Source of the DNA: Gimesia alba
GTDB lineage: Bacteria; Planctomycetota; Planctomycetia; Planctomycetales; Planctomycetaceae
NCBI RefSeq assembly: GCF_007744675.1
Contig: NZ_CP036269.1
Location: 4,939,546 to 5,003,545, forward strand
Length of the DNA: 64,000 nucleotides
Direction: 5' to 3'
Shown: positions 29,126 through 37,090 of the stretch, one piece after another
Position numbering within the stretch: the stretch's first letter is position 1
Layout: the number at the start of each line of letters is the position of its first letter
The notes under the pieces: model-generated
What the model was told of the DNA's origin: nothing
The model's input: the letters and a program-made list of their open reading frames with translations, nothing else
Database searches by the model: none
Program-made: the position numbers and the translations under genes

Positions 29126-29818
29126 ATGAGTTGGGATAAAATCGTTCAAAGCCACTATCCGGATGCTCTGACCTGCTCGCAGGCTGCGGAAGAAAACCTG
29201 AATTACATTGAACAGGAGCTGGGGGGAGACCGGCGCACGACACTGATGGCCAGTTCGCGCTGTGCCGATGACCTGGTCTTAACAGATAAGAATTTAACGA
29301 GAGACTTTGACGGACCTTTTCAACTGGGAGGGCTCGCCGGTTTTCCGTTTACGGGAAAAACCGGGATGACTGCGTACTCCCATCACATTCATGATGGCGG
29401 AACCGCGTTTATTTTGTATGGTCCGCATATCGGAATTTCTGCTGATGGTCAAATTGGAGAGATGCAACGTCCCGGTCAGTCGAAGTGCAGTTCAGCCTGC
29501 GGTGCGCTGGTAGGTGCAGTGACTCAAATCAAAGCCGGCAATGAACCGGCTGCCGAATATGATGATTTTCAACAACCCCAGATTATTCAGATGCTGACAC
29601 CCTGGCGGGATCGCATTTTAGCAGCTGACTCTCCCATCAAGGAAGCCACTCAGATCAGCTATGAACTCATTCACGAACAGGTCAATCAATTAGTCGATGC
29701 GACCGTTGATCAATTCTCCTGTAAACGGATCGTGCTGGTGGGGGGGATTCTGATCAACACCGACGATGGCGCGGACGATTACATGACCATTGAAAACAGT
29801 GAGTGTATTGAACTGTAG
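29126..29818 (+). CDS. LCIB/C-type beta-carbonic anhydrase domain protein (probable)
   Basis: The ATG at 29126 follows a purine-rich leader. The 230-residue protein matches my recollection of the limiting-CO2-inducible B/C family. It has SSRCADD (Cys46, Asp48), FQLGGLAGFPFTGKTGM, AYSHHIHDGGTAFILYGPHIG (His86/His87) and SKCSSACGA (Cys121, Cys125). These residues can supply the Cys-His-Cys zinc ligands and the Asp-Arg dyad of beta-type carbonic anhydrases. Such an enzyme interconverts CO2 and bicarbonate. It is 40 bases downstream of fhcA and 27 bases upstream of the Mog-type gene, all on the same strand. A link to formate/CO2 handling is inference, and I could not run a profile search. Confidence 0.7.
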   Translation: MSWDKIVQSHYPDALTCSQAAEENLNYIEQELGGDRRTTLMASSRCADDLVLTDKNLTRDFDGPFQLGGLAGFPFTGKTGMTAYSHHIHDGGTAFILYGPHIGISADGQIGEMQRPGQSKCSSACGALVGAVTQIKAGNEPAAEYDDFQQPQIIQMLTPWRDRILAADSPIKEATQISYELIHEQVNQLVDATVDQFSCKRIVLVGGILINTDDGADDYMTIENSECIEL

Positions 29819-29845
29819 TCATCTCTCAATCCAGAAAGGCTTCCA

Positions 29846-30388
29846 GTGTCAAATTCAGATGCTGCCAACATAGGCATCGTGACTGTTTCCGACCGCGCGA
29901 GTCGAGGGGAATATGAAGACCGGGGTGGCCCTGCAATTTTGGACTACCTGTCTGAAGTACTCAAAAGCGATTGGACCCCTGTCGCACGTGTGATACCCGA
30001 CGAACTGCATACGATTACCGAGACCCTGCAAGAGCTCAGTGATCTGGAAAAATGCTGCCTGATTGTCACCACCGGTGGCACAGGGCCGGCCCAAAGAGAC
30101 ATCACTCCTGAAGCCACACTGGCAGTCGCTGAAAAAGAGATGCCGGGCTTCGGAGAACTGATGCGAAAAGTTTCGCTGGAAAAAGTTCCGACGGCGATTC
30201 TCTCTCGCCAAACAGCGGTCATTCGAGGAGGTTCATTGATCATCAATCTACCAGGTCAACCAAAAGCGATTCAGGAATGTCTGGACGCGGTATTTCCGGC
30301 TGTCCCCTATTGTATTGATCTGCTGGAAGGCCCTTACCTGGAAACCAATGAAGCGCGACTCGTCGCATTCCGACCGAAAAAGAAATGA
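29846..30388 (+). CDS. MogA/MoaB-family molybdopterin enzyme
   Basis: The gene starts with GTG at 29846 after AGAAAGG. The 180-residue protein is of normal length for the family that adenylates molybdopterin during molybdenum cofactor synthesis. It has GIVTVSDRASRGEYEDRGG at the N-terminus, the substrate-binding motif VTTGGTGPAQRDITPEAT, and a later GGSLIINLPGQPKAIQE loop. The RG(E/V)Y-DRGG start is closer to Mog than to MoaB. It is the last gene before a strong bidirectional terminator. Placement after fhcA fits a supply of cofactor for a molybdenum or tungsten enzyme of C1 metabolism, which is inference. Confidence 0.9.
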   Translation: MSNSDAANIGIVTVSDRASRGEYEDRGGPAILDYLSEVLKSDWTPVARVIPDELHTITETLQELSDLEKCCLIVTTGGTGPAQRDITPEATLAVAEKEMPGFGELMRKVSLEKVPTAILSRQTAVIRGGSLIINLPGQPKAIQECLDAVFPAVPYCIDLLEGPYLETNEARLVAFRPKKK

Positions 30389-30395
30389 GCGCATA

Positions 30396-30433
30396 AAAAC
30401 AGGAGCCGCAATTGACATCGCGGCTCCTGTTTT
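30396..30433. terminator. bidirectional intrinsic terminator
   Basis: AAAACAGGAGCCGC (30396-30409) pairs perfectly with GCGGCTCCTGTTTT (30420-30433), leaving a 10-base loop. A-runs and T-runs flank the GC-rich stem on both sides, so it can stop transcription from the Mog-type gene (plus) and from the convergent TatD gene (minus). Confidence 0.9.
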
Positions 30434-30458
30434 ATGGACTTGCAATAAACGCTCTTTG

Positions 30459-31307
30459 TTAAACCAGATTGGAGCTGATTTCGTCTTCGATCGTTTCCAG
30501 TTGAATGGGTTTAATATCGAATTTTGGATTCTGCCCCAGGAAACGAGCGGGGTTGTTATGGAAAATTTCGATCGCATCCTGAACCGAATATCCTCGAGCC
30601 CGGAATTGAACCACACACTGCTGCAGCGTGAAGGGATCACTGGGTCCCCAGTCGGCTGAAGAGTTAACCAGAATTCGCTCATGCCCATACATTTCGAGCA
30701 TATCAACGGCTCGTTTTGGAGAGCATTTGGTAACGGGGTAAAGCGTGAATCCGACCCAGTAACCGGCTTCTAAAGGCTCACGGATAGTGTGTTCTTCTAC
30801 GTGGTCGATCCAGACTCGCTCCGGATTCACATTCATGTGCGATAACACTTCCAGTGTGCGTTTTGTACCACGCACTTTATCCTGCAGGTGTGGTGTATGA
30901 ATCAGAATCAACTGGTCATATTTAATGGCCTGTTCGACCTGCGCTTCGAAGATCTCTTCTTCGTTTTTCGTGGTTTTATGAAAGCCAATTTCTCCCACGC
31001 CGAGCACAGTCGGTTTTTCATAAAACTCCGGCATGTGCTTGAGCACTTCGCGGCTCAATTCCGGATTTTCTGCTTCTTTGGGATTCACGGCGACCCAGCA
31101 ATAATGCTTGATGCCATACTCGGCGGCACGCGTCGGCTCGAATTCGCTGATCTGCCTGAAGTAATCTAGAAAGGTTTCCGGATACAGGCGGTCAAAACCG
31201 GCCCAGAAGGCAGGTTCTGCTACGGCGACAACGCCGGACATCGCCATGCGCTCGTAATCTTGCGCGGTTCTTGCAATGGCATGATAATGGGGTTGGATGA
31301 TTTGCAT
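30459..31307 (-). CDS. TatD-family metal-dependent hydrolase
   Basis: The 282-residue protein has the TIM-barrel hydrolase pattern of TatD enzymes. A His-x-His start (QPHYHAIART) is followed by VAVAEPAFW, the acidic ligand in VLGVGEIGFHKTTKNEE, QLILIHTPHLQD, the His in VWIDHVEEHT, and a late Asp in LVNSSADWGPSDP. TatD proteins are metal-dependent nucleases or hydrolases. A TatD-like protein also occurs in the Ebo clusters of some bacteria, but the other ebo genes are not present here. It lies downstream of the small helical protein gene and faces the Mog-type gene across a shared terminator. The substrate is unknown. Confidence 0.85.
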   Translation of the reverse strand: MQIIQPHYHAIARTAQDYERMAMSGVVAVAEPAFWAGFDRLYPETFLDYFRQISEFEPTRAAEYGIKHYCWVAVNPKEAENPELSREVLKHMPEFYEKPTVLGVGEIGFHKTTKNEEEIFEAQVEQAIKYDQLILIHTPHLQDKVRGTKRTLEVLSHMNVNPERVWIDHVEEHTIREPLEAGYWVGFTLYPVTKCSPKRAVDMLEMYGHERILVNSSADWGPSDPFTLQQCVVQFRARGYSVQDAIEIFHNNPARFLGQNPKFDIKPIQLETIEDEISSNLV

Positions 31308-31390
31308 GATCGTCTCACTGTTTATTCAAAAGTAAGCGGGTGGGAGTATTTCGCGTCGGCTCGCTCCAAATCGTTTTGATTGAACTCGAT

Positions 31391-31627
31391 CTAGTCCAAA
31401 TCAGAAAAGAGGAGCAGCATTCGTTCAGATCGATTCGGCAGATGACTTTTCTCAGTCAAAAGTGCGATGGCCTGATTCAAAAGATCCAGGCGGGAATCAT
31501 TGAAATCGTTGGATTCCTCTTCATCACTGGCCCGATCGATGCGATCCAATGCCGCAGCGATTTCCAACAGAGAACAACGGGCTTCGAGATACTCTCGATC
31601 CAAAACCTGTAAAGCTGTTTGCATCAT
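31391..31627 (-). CDS. small alpha-helical conserved hypothetical protein
   Basis: The ATG at 31627 is chosen because AAAGG lies five bases upstream of it; the frame is open back to 31672. The 78-residue protein (MQTALQVLDREYLEAR...) is predicted by eye to be all helical, with heptad-like Leu/Ile spacing (ARCSLLEIAAALDRIDRA, then LDLLNQAIALLTEK). It has no membrane segment, signal or metal motif. It ends 83 bases before the TatD-like gene on the same strand, so the two may be co-transcribed. I do not recognise the family. A helical adaptor or dimer is one possibility. Confidence 0.6.
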   Translation of the reverse strand: MMQTALQVLDREYLEARCSLLEIAAALDRIDRASDEEESNDFNDSRLDLLNQAIALLTEKSHLPNRSERMLLLFSDLD

Positions 31628-32131
31628 TAAAACCTTTCGGATTATTACGTCTGTGGTAGCTCGCTCCTTCATGATACGAAAGCGTCTTCAACGAATCCGC
31701 CAGGGGATCGAAAAACGCTACGATCACCTCCAATTTGGGTGATCTGAGTCACGCTTTATTATACACCTTACATCGGTTCTTCCTACTCTCTTAACTGAGT
31801 TCAAGTCAAATTCCCGAAAGCCGAAACAGAATTTCAGTATAATCAGACGAGTCGTAGGAATTAGAGTGAGTCAAAAACGGGATGATATCAGGCGTCTCCT
31901 GCTTTCGACTGAAACCCTTTGTTTGTCAGGAGATGAATCATAAATGCCTTTGGATATTCGCCCGTAAATTCGCAGAAAATTTGATACTGAAAAGCGGGTT
32001 ACAAGCCAAATTGTGGGTAATACGAGGGAGTCCCCATAATCCGATTTTCAACGATTGTGACTAGAGAGGCCTGTTCCTTTACAGTGCCTGATCCCAGCAG
32101 CACTATCTTTTTTAGAGCGAATGATCATCGC
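31628..32131. other. intergenic region without recognisable genes
   Basis: About 500 bases lie between the end of the ZnuA-like gene and the start of the small helical protein gene. Short open frames here lack ribosome sites and plausible protein composition. I see no RNA gene. It should contain the promoter for the helical protein and TatD genes. Confidence 0.4.
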
Positions 32132-33085
32132 CTAATTCGTTGATTTAGAGCTCTCAGTCTGACGCTGTTTCAGAAATAGTTCCAATTGTGCTAACTGGCG
32201 TTGCATTTCGCTCACATAATCCCCCTGAGCTGGTTTCACCGTCAAAGGATCGAGGACCACCGAAGTCACGCCATGTTCTGTGAGATCTTTCACTCGTTCC
32301 TTTTCCGGCTGATGCTCCCACACCAGAAACGGGATTTTGTGCTCCTGCTGCATCGTGTTCAATTTGTCCCAGTCACTCTTGCTGAGATTGGTTCCCTGCT
32401 TCCAGTGCAGATGATGCATCGTCCAGCCACACCGCCGCGCCAAGTATTGATAAACGGGGCGTTCGGAGAACCAGTGCAAACCCGGATACTCGGCTTCAAG
32501 TTGATCCAATTTTTGGCTGAGCGACTTAAGAGATTCTTTCAGTTTCTCCAGATTGGCGGCGATACTCTCTTTTTGCTGCGGATCAATGTCGATCAATCGT
32601 TGTGCGATCGCTTCAGCCTGTCGCTCCATTAAAGCCGGATCCAGCCAGAAAAAGGCAACAGTCCCGGCGTGGGAATGAGCGCCACCCGTTCCATGGCTGT
32701 GCACTTCAAAATCGGGAACCGTGATCAACGCGTCTTTTAACGAAAGCGATGTTCTCAAGACTTTGGAACGCGGCAGCGATAATTTCTTAACCCAGTCGGC
32801 AAAATTAGCGCCGTTGGTGACAATCAGATCGGCCTTTTGAATTGTCTGAATCATCGTATCATTAGGCAACCAGGTTTCTGGGTTTGCATCAGGGGGTACC
32901 GGATTGAGAACCTCAAATTCCGGACCGACAAGTGACTCAACAATAAACTGCAGAGGATAGTTGACCACCACGACAACCGGTGTTTCATTTTCTGACTTCT
33001 TTTTTGGTTTCGACTCTGTGTCCGGCTGACAGGCACAGAGTGTCAGTACTGAAAACAATGCGATGAGCAAAATAGTCCGTTGCAT
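32132..33085 (-). CDS. ZnuA-like metal (probably zinc) substrate-binding lipoprotein
   Basis: The 317-residue protein is of the cluster A-I metal-binding family. A signal (MQRTILLIALFSVLTLCAC) ends in a lipobox-like Cys. VVVVVNYPLQFIVESLVGPEF and PDANPETWLPNDTMIQTI are typical of ZnuA-type proteins. There is a His-rich loop, HSHGTGGAHSHAG, near residue 140 and further His residues in HHLHWKQGTN and WEHQPEK. It should bind zinc (possibly manganese) outside the membrane. A GTG at 33097 overlapping the upstream stop by one base is an alternative start. Its neighbours are a MacB/FtsX-type permease and ATPase, where ZnuB/ZnuC would be expected. It is the last gene of a four-gene operon. Confidence 0.88.
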   Translation of the reverse strand: MQRTILLIALFSVLTLCACQPDTESKPKKKSENETPVVVVVNYPLQFIVESLVGPEFEVLNPVPPDANPETWLPNDTMIQTIQKADLIVTNGANFADWVKKLSLPRSKVLRTSLSLKDALITVPDFEVHSHGTGGAHSHAGTVAFFWLDPALMERQAEAIAQRLIDIDPQQKESIAANLEKLKESLKSLSQKLDQLEAEYPGLHWFSERPVYQYLARRCGWTMHHLHWKQGTNLSKSDWDKLNTMQQEHKIPFLVWEHQPEKERVKDLTEHGVTSVVLDPLTVKPAQGDYVSEMQRQLAQLELFLKQRQTESSKSTN

Positions 33086-33096
33086 ATTTAAAATCA

Positions 33097-34275
33097 CTAA
33101 CTAAACCAGAGACGCAGCAGCTGACTCGCATAAACGCGCACGATGGCGGTAATGCCCAGCACAATCAGCAGGCTGGCAGCTAAAATAAAGAAGACTTCTG
33201 TCAGCTGCAGCTTCCAGATCGTCGATCTGCTGCAGCCCAATTGAAACATCGTTTTTCGTTCCCGCTTGCGTAAACGCAGCGAAAGCACAAATACCAGTGC
33301 CAATAATAATCCGACGGAAATCGAAACCAGCAAGGCATTCATATCAAACAATTGCTTGACGCGAAACACCATACCCATCAACTCATTGACAATTTCGGTC
33401 GGACGAATCAACTGTAACTGTGATTCTTTCGTATCATACATGCCCAACAGCAGAACTTCCGACTTTGGATCAACGGGAACCACAATGATAGCGGAAATGG
33501 GAAATGTATCAGTCTCTCCATGAAAGTGAAACGAAGACAAGTTCTCATTAGTCACCTCATTAAACTGAGGAACGGCGGCGTTCGCGACGGTTGTCTGATC
33601 TTCCTGCTTCAACACCAGATCTTTATTCGTTTCCGCATTGATACTCTGATGTCCGTGACCGATACCCGAGATGATCCATTCGGTTTTCAAATCGACAAAG
33701 ACGGCATCATCGTCGGGAGACTCTGATTTTTCGAGTACTCCCACGACCCGCATTTTTAGCGGATAATTTCCCGATAGATCAAACACATTGAGCGGATCCG
33801 ACATCAGTTTGTCGCCGGGTTGTAACTGAAGTTCCTCAGCGATATTGGCTCCGATTATACAATCACCCAACCGCTTCAGTTGTGTTCCCTTCGCTATCTC
33901 CCGCTCGCGAAACTCAAAATAATCCAGCGTGGTTCCGACAACGGGAAATCCCTGCGCGGTAAAACGGAGAGCCAGTGGTATTGGGAGGGCGTAGTTTGTC
34001 TCCTGAATCGTCTCCACTTCCCGCATCGATGTCGGCTCCAGATCTGCACGACTGAAATACATGCTCTGTAGCGCAAGATCAAAACGACTTCCCTTAACTC
34101 CTGCTACCAACGGAGTCAAATGGGCTCGGGCCATCAGGTCCTGTTCGAACTGTGCTACGCCAAATTGCAGTAATACAGGCAAGAGCAACGCCAGCGAAAC
34201 ACACACAATCAACGTGATCGTTTTCACCTTATTGTAAGCTAAATAGCGTAATGTCAGCCGGAGGATTCCATTCAT
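33097..34275 (-). CDS. FtsX/MacB-type ABC transporter permease
   Basis: The 392-residue protein has the four-helix MacB/LolCE topology. One helix lies near the N-terminus (about 17-40, KTITLIVCVSLALLLPVLL), followed by a long periplasmic domain (about 45-300). Three C-terminal helices follow, including LLVSISVGLLLALVFVLSLRL, the cytoplasmic RKRERKTMFQLGCSRSTIWKLQ hinge and a final helix. The gene overlaps the upstream ATPase by four bases and the downstream ZnuA-like frame by about one base. Systems of this type move lipoproteins, peptides or drugs, or do mechanical work in the periplasm. Co-transcription with a metal-binding lipoprotein is unusual and suggests a role in metal homeostasis. 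Confidence 0.85.
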   Translation of the reverse strand: MNGILRLTLRYLAYNKVKTITLIVCVSLALLLPVLLQFGVAQFEQDLMARAHLTPLVAGVKGSRFDLALQSMYFSRADLEPTSMREVETIQETNYALPIPLALRFTAQGFPVVGTTLDYFEFREREIAKGTQLKRLGDCIIGANIAEELQLQPGDKLMSDPLNVFDLSGNYPLKMRVVGVLEKSESPDDDAVFVDLKTEWIISGIGHGHQSINAETNKDLVLKQEDQTTVANAAVPQFNEVTNENLSSFHFHGETDTFPISAIIVVPVDPKSEVLLLGMYDTKESQLQLIRPTEIVNELMGMVFRVKQLFDMNALLVSISVGLLLALVFVLSLRLRKRERKTMFQLGCSRSTIWKLQLTEVFFILAASLLIVLGITAIVRVYASQLLRLWFS

Positions 34276-34943
34276 GTCGTTTCCACCAATTCATGAAAAC
34301 GTTCGATATCTATCGTGCGTTCGAACTGATCCAGCAGGCGATCATCGTGAGTCACCATGATTAAGGTGGCGTTGGTTTTCGTGGCGTGTTCGAGTAACAG
34401 ATCACGAATGAGCCGTTTATTAGTCGGGTCGAGATTTCCAGTGGGCTCATCTGCCAGCAAAATCTGTGGCTGAGGCAAGAGTGCCCGGCAGATCGCTACT
34501 CGCTGGCGTTCACCCTGAGAGATGCGATCAATGCGCGAGTTGAAATAGGAATCGATCTGCATGGCTGCCGCCAGTTCGCGTGCCCTTTGCTGCACACCTT
34601 CATCCAGTTGCAGTGTCGAATTTATGAAATACGGTAGCAGAATGTTTTCACGGACATTCAAATAATCGATTAATTCAAATTCCTGAAAGACAAAACCAAT
34701 TTTGGAAATGCGATAAGCGCGTCGCTGGCTGTCGTTGAGTGTTTTCAAATCAATGCCACAGGAAACCAGTGTACCCTGCTCGGGAATCAGAATGCCGGAA
34801 AACAGATTCAGCAGTGTCGTCTTACCGCACCCACTGGGGCCAATCACGGCGACTTTTTCGGCGTCTTTGATTTCCAGTTCGGGAATGCTCAATCGAAAAG
34901 GGGATTGAGGATAACTGAATTTGAGTTGTTGCATCTGAATCAT
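34272..34943 (-). CDS. ABC transporter ATP-binding protein (LolD/MacB type)
   Basis: The 223-residue ATPase has Walker A GPSGCGKTTL, the Q-loop GFVFQEFELIDYLNV, a signature-like ISQGERQRVAICRAL and Walker B ILLADEPTGNLDP with the LolD/MacB-type GNLDP ending, followed by VTHDDRLLDQF. It overlaps the permease gene (four bases) and the upstream membrane protein gene (four bases), so the operon is tightly coupled. It powers the FtsX-type permease encoded next. Confidence 0.9.
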   Translation of the reverse strand: MIQMQQLKFSYPQSPFRLSIPELEIKDAEKVAVIGPSGCGKTTLLNLFSGILIPEQGTLVSCGIDLKTLNDSQRRAYRISKIGFVFQEFELIDYLNVRENILLPYFINSTLQLDEGVQQRARELAAAMQIDSYFNSRIDRISQGERQRVAICRALLPQPQILLADEPTGNLDPTNKRLIRDLLLEHATKTNATLIMVTHDDRLLDQFERTIDIERFHELVETT

Positions 34944-36907
34944 GATGAACTCGAATCAGCGGACTTTGTTTCCGGCGATTTATCTTCAGGAGTCGTTGCA
35001 TCTTCCGTATTCACTTCGCGTACTCTGGTCTTAAACGGCAATCGCTGTTCATCCAACAAATTCATGCCGGTCAGTTTCCAGACATCGTCCACCGGTTCCA
35101 GATAAAAGATCGCCTGATACTGATTCGTGCGCGTGTGAATATGGCCCCAATGTTCGACCGTTCCTGCGACAGTCCACGTTGTCTTGACGGCAAAACTGCG
35201 TTCATCTCGCGTAGACTGATTTTCGGGCGCCAGCTCCGTTTCCGGCTGAACCGTCTCCCATTGCACATCGGTGACACGCGCAACAGCGCCCCCCTGCTCC
35301 TGCATTTTCAGACTTTGATTAATCTGAAGATACAATGTTTCCAGAAAGGAGCCATCAGCACTTTTCGCCAGCGCATCGTAGACATCACTTTCAGTATGAT
35401 AATCAAACGACCGGTAAATATTTTTATGCAGCGTTTTGAAGACGGCTTCCGCCTTATCAGCGGGTACCTTCGGAATCGGCTCCAGAGGATTGGCAAAGGT
35501 AACGCGCGATAAAGGCCAACATAACAGGCTGGCGACAAACAAAACGGCAAGCAGGACCAAGGTATTTCGGTGCGATGGTGTTTTTCGAAACAGGCTCAAA
35601 GCGACGCAAAAACATAAAAGAAAGCCGATCACGCTGACCAGGGGAATCGACCAGAGCGAACGAGGCTGCAGACTGACAGCTACGGGATTGACATCCAGGC
35701 TGACTTTGCGGCCCGGATTCACCCATTCAAAAACACTGCTCCGCTCCAGTTTGGAAAAGACCGGTCTATAAGATTGATCAAAGGCAAAGCAGACCGATTC
35801 CACACTCCAGACACTCCGATTGAACATGTCCCAGGTCACTTTGACTTTTTCGGGAGTCCCTTTGGTGCTGTAATTCAGAATGATTCCGACACGGGCGTTA
35901 GCGGTACTGACCCGTTTTTTCTCCGCTGGCTTAGCGAAATCCCGGAAATCGAGACTATAAAAATCGAGTCGCGAAATGACAGGCTTCACCTCGATGCCGT
36001 CAATTTCAATCGGATTTGCTTTCGCAAAAAACTGCTCAATTTGTTCTCTTGATGCTTCCTGTTCCGAGACAGACAGGAAATCGTCTTCTTTGCGTTCAAG
36101 GGTGAAGAATGATTCCAGTGTTGCCAGCGGAATCAGAATTTCGTGCCGGACTTCAAAATCTTCAATATACAGGAACGAATAGATGGTACCGTAACTGGTA
36201 ATACCCAGCGTCTCCTCGCGGCGATCTTTGAGCCACTTCTGCCAGTCGGCTTCGGAAGCATCCGGAGCCAAAGGAGGACTGTCCCAGTTAAAACGAATCG
36301 TTTGTGGCTCTCGCGGTTTCATCGAGACCGCATAGGGGGTTTCAGAACCTTCCTGTTTGAGATTAAACTGCACCATCGCGGGAAAGCCTGCATTGGAATC
36401 AACCAGTTGCTGGCTGAAGGTCAGAAATTCCGGGGGTTTTGCGAGTGGATATTCAATCTGAAAAACCAGCGTAAACAGCATCAGGTCTGACATCGCAACG
36501 CCCTGCGGTTTAATTGAGGAATCGTCGACAGAGACCACTTTTCCCTTTAATTTCTCGCCGTTGATGTCCCGCACAATCAGCCGATCCAGTAGGAACTGTT
36601 TGTGTTGTTCGATCGCTTTTTTGATTTTATCAGCAGAGACAATATTTTCTTTGTCCGGTTCCAGTTTCTGAAAGAAGTAGAGATCTTCGACGTAAATTTG
36701 CATCGAGAGCATCACCTTGTCGCGGGTGACGTAGACATTTTCCTGGCTGACAGAAATCGGATGTGCTTCGCCGATTTTGGGAATGCCGAGACAGCACAGT
36801 AGCGTCAGACAAGAGAGCAGCACCAATCGGATGTTTGATCTCTGTTTGTAAGTACAGCCACGTGGTTTCTTACTGTGACAGGTTAAAGCGACAACTCGTG
36901 GGGTCAT
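34940..36907 (-). CDS. large exported/membrane protein of unknown function, zinc-transport operon
   Basis: The ATG at 36907 is preferred; the frame continues to 36961 but adds an unlikely N-terminus. The 655-residue protein has a signal-like helix (LVLLSCLTLLCCLGIP), after which the mature part would start near AHPISVSQENVYV. That AHP(I/L)S start is also seen in HupE/UreJ-like extracytoplasmic proteins. A long beta-rich domain with conserved Trp and Phe residues follows. Two membrane helices lie at about 430-475 (IPLVSVIGFLLCFCVALSLF, then TLVLLAVLFVASLLCWPL). A second extracytoplasmic domain and a Ser/Thr/Glu-rich tail end the protein. It is first in the operon with the ABC ATPase, permease and ZnuA-like lipoprotein. 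The role is unknown; a metal-handling or accessory membrane subunit is plausible. Confidence 0.78.
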   Translation of the reverse strand: MTPRVVALTCHSKKPRGCTYKQRSNIRLVLLSCLTLLCCLGIPKIGEAHPISVSQENVYVTRDKVMLSMQIYVEDLYFFQKLEPDKENIVSADKIKKAIEQHKQFLLDRLIVRDINGEKLKGKVVSVDDSSIKPQGVAMSDLMLFTLVFQIEYPLAKPPEFLTFSQQLVDSNAGFPAMVQFNLKQEGSETPYAVSMKPREPQTIRFNWDSPPLAPDASEADWQKWLKDRREETLGITSYGTIYSFLYIEDFEVRHEILIPLATLESFFTLERKEDDFLSVSEQEASREQIEQFFAKANPIEIDGIEVKPVISRLDFYSLDFRDFAKPAEKKRVSTANARVGIILNYSTKGTPEKVKVTWDMFNRSVWSVESVCFAFDQSYRPVFSKLERSSVFEWVNPGRKVSLDVNPVAVSLQPRSLWSIPLVSVIGFLLCFCVALSLFRKTPSHRNTLVLLAVLFVASLLCWPLSRVTFANPLEPIPKVPADKAEAVFKTLHKNIYRSFDYHTESDVYDALAKSADGSFLETLYLQINQSLKMQEQGGAVARVTDVQWETVQPETELAPENQSTRDERSFAVKTTWTVAGTVEHWGHIHTRTNQYQAIFYLEPVDDVWKLTGMNLLDEQRLPFKTRVREVNTEDATTPEDKSPETKSADSSSS

Positions 36908-37090
36908 ATTGGAATTTCGAACTGGATAAATACGGAGTTCTAATAGAAAAGAGCGTATCAAACAGGCAGGTTTTATTACATTTCTGTACTATTTGATCGT
37001 ACCGAGAGAGAGTATAGAATTGCAATCGTGGTCTGCTTATAAGACACTACGAATATTGAATTCACAATGATTGAGAAAAAAGGGTCTCCC

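Noticed and set aside
31882-32064. 60-codon plus-strand open frame
   Set aside because: No ribosome site, no motif, in an intergenic region of mixed composition.
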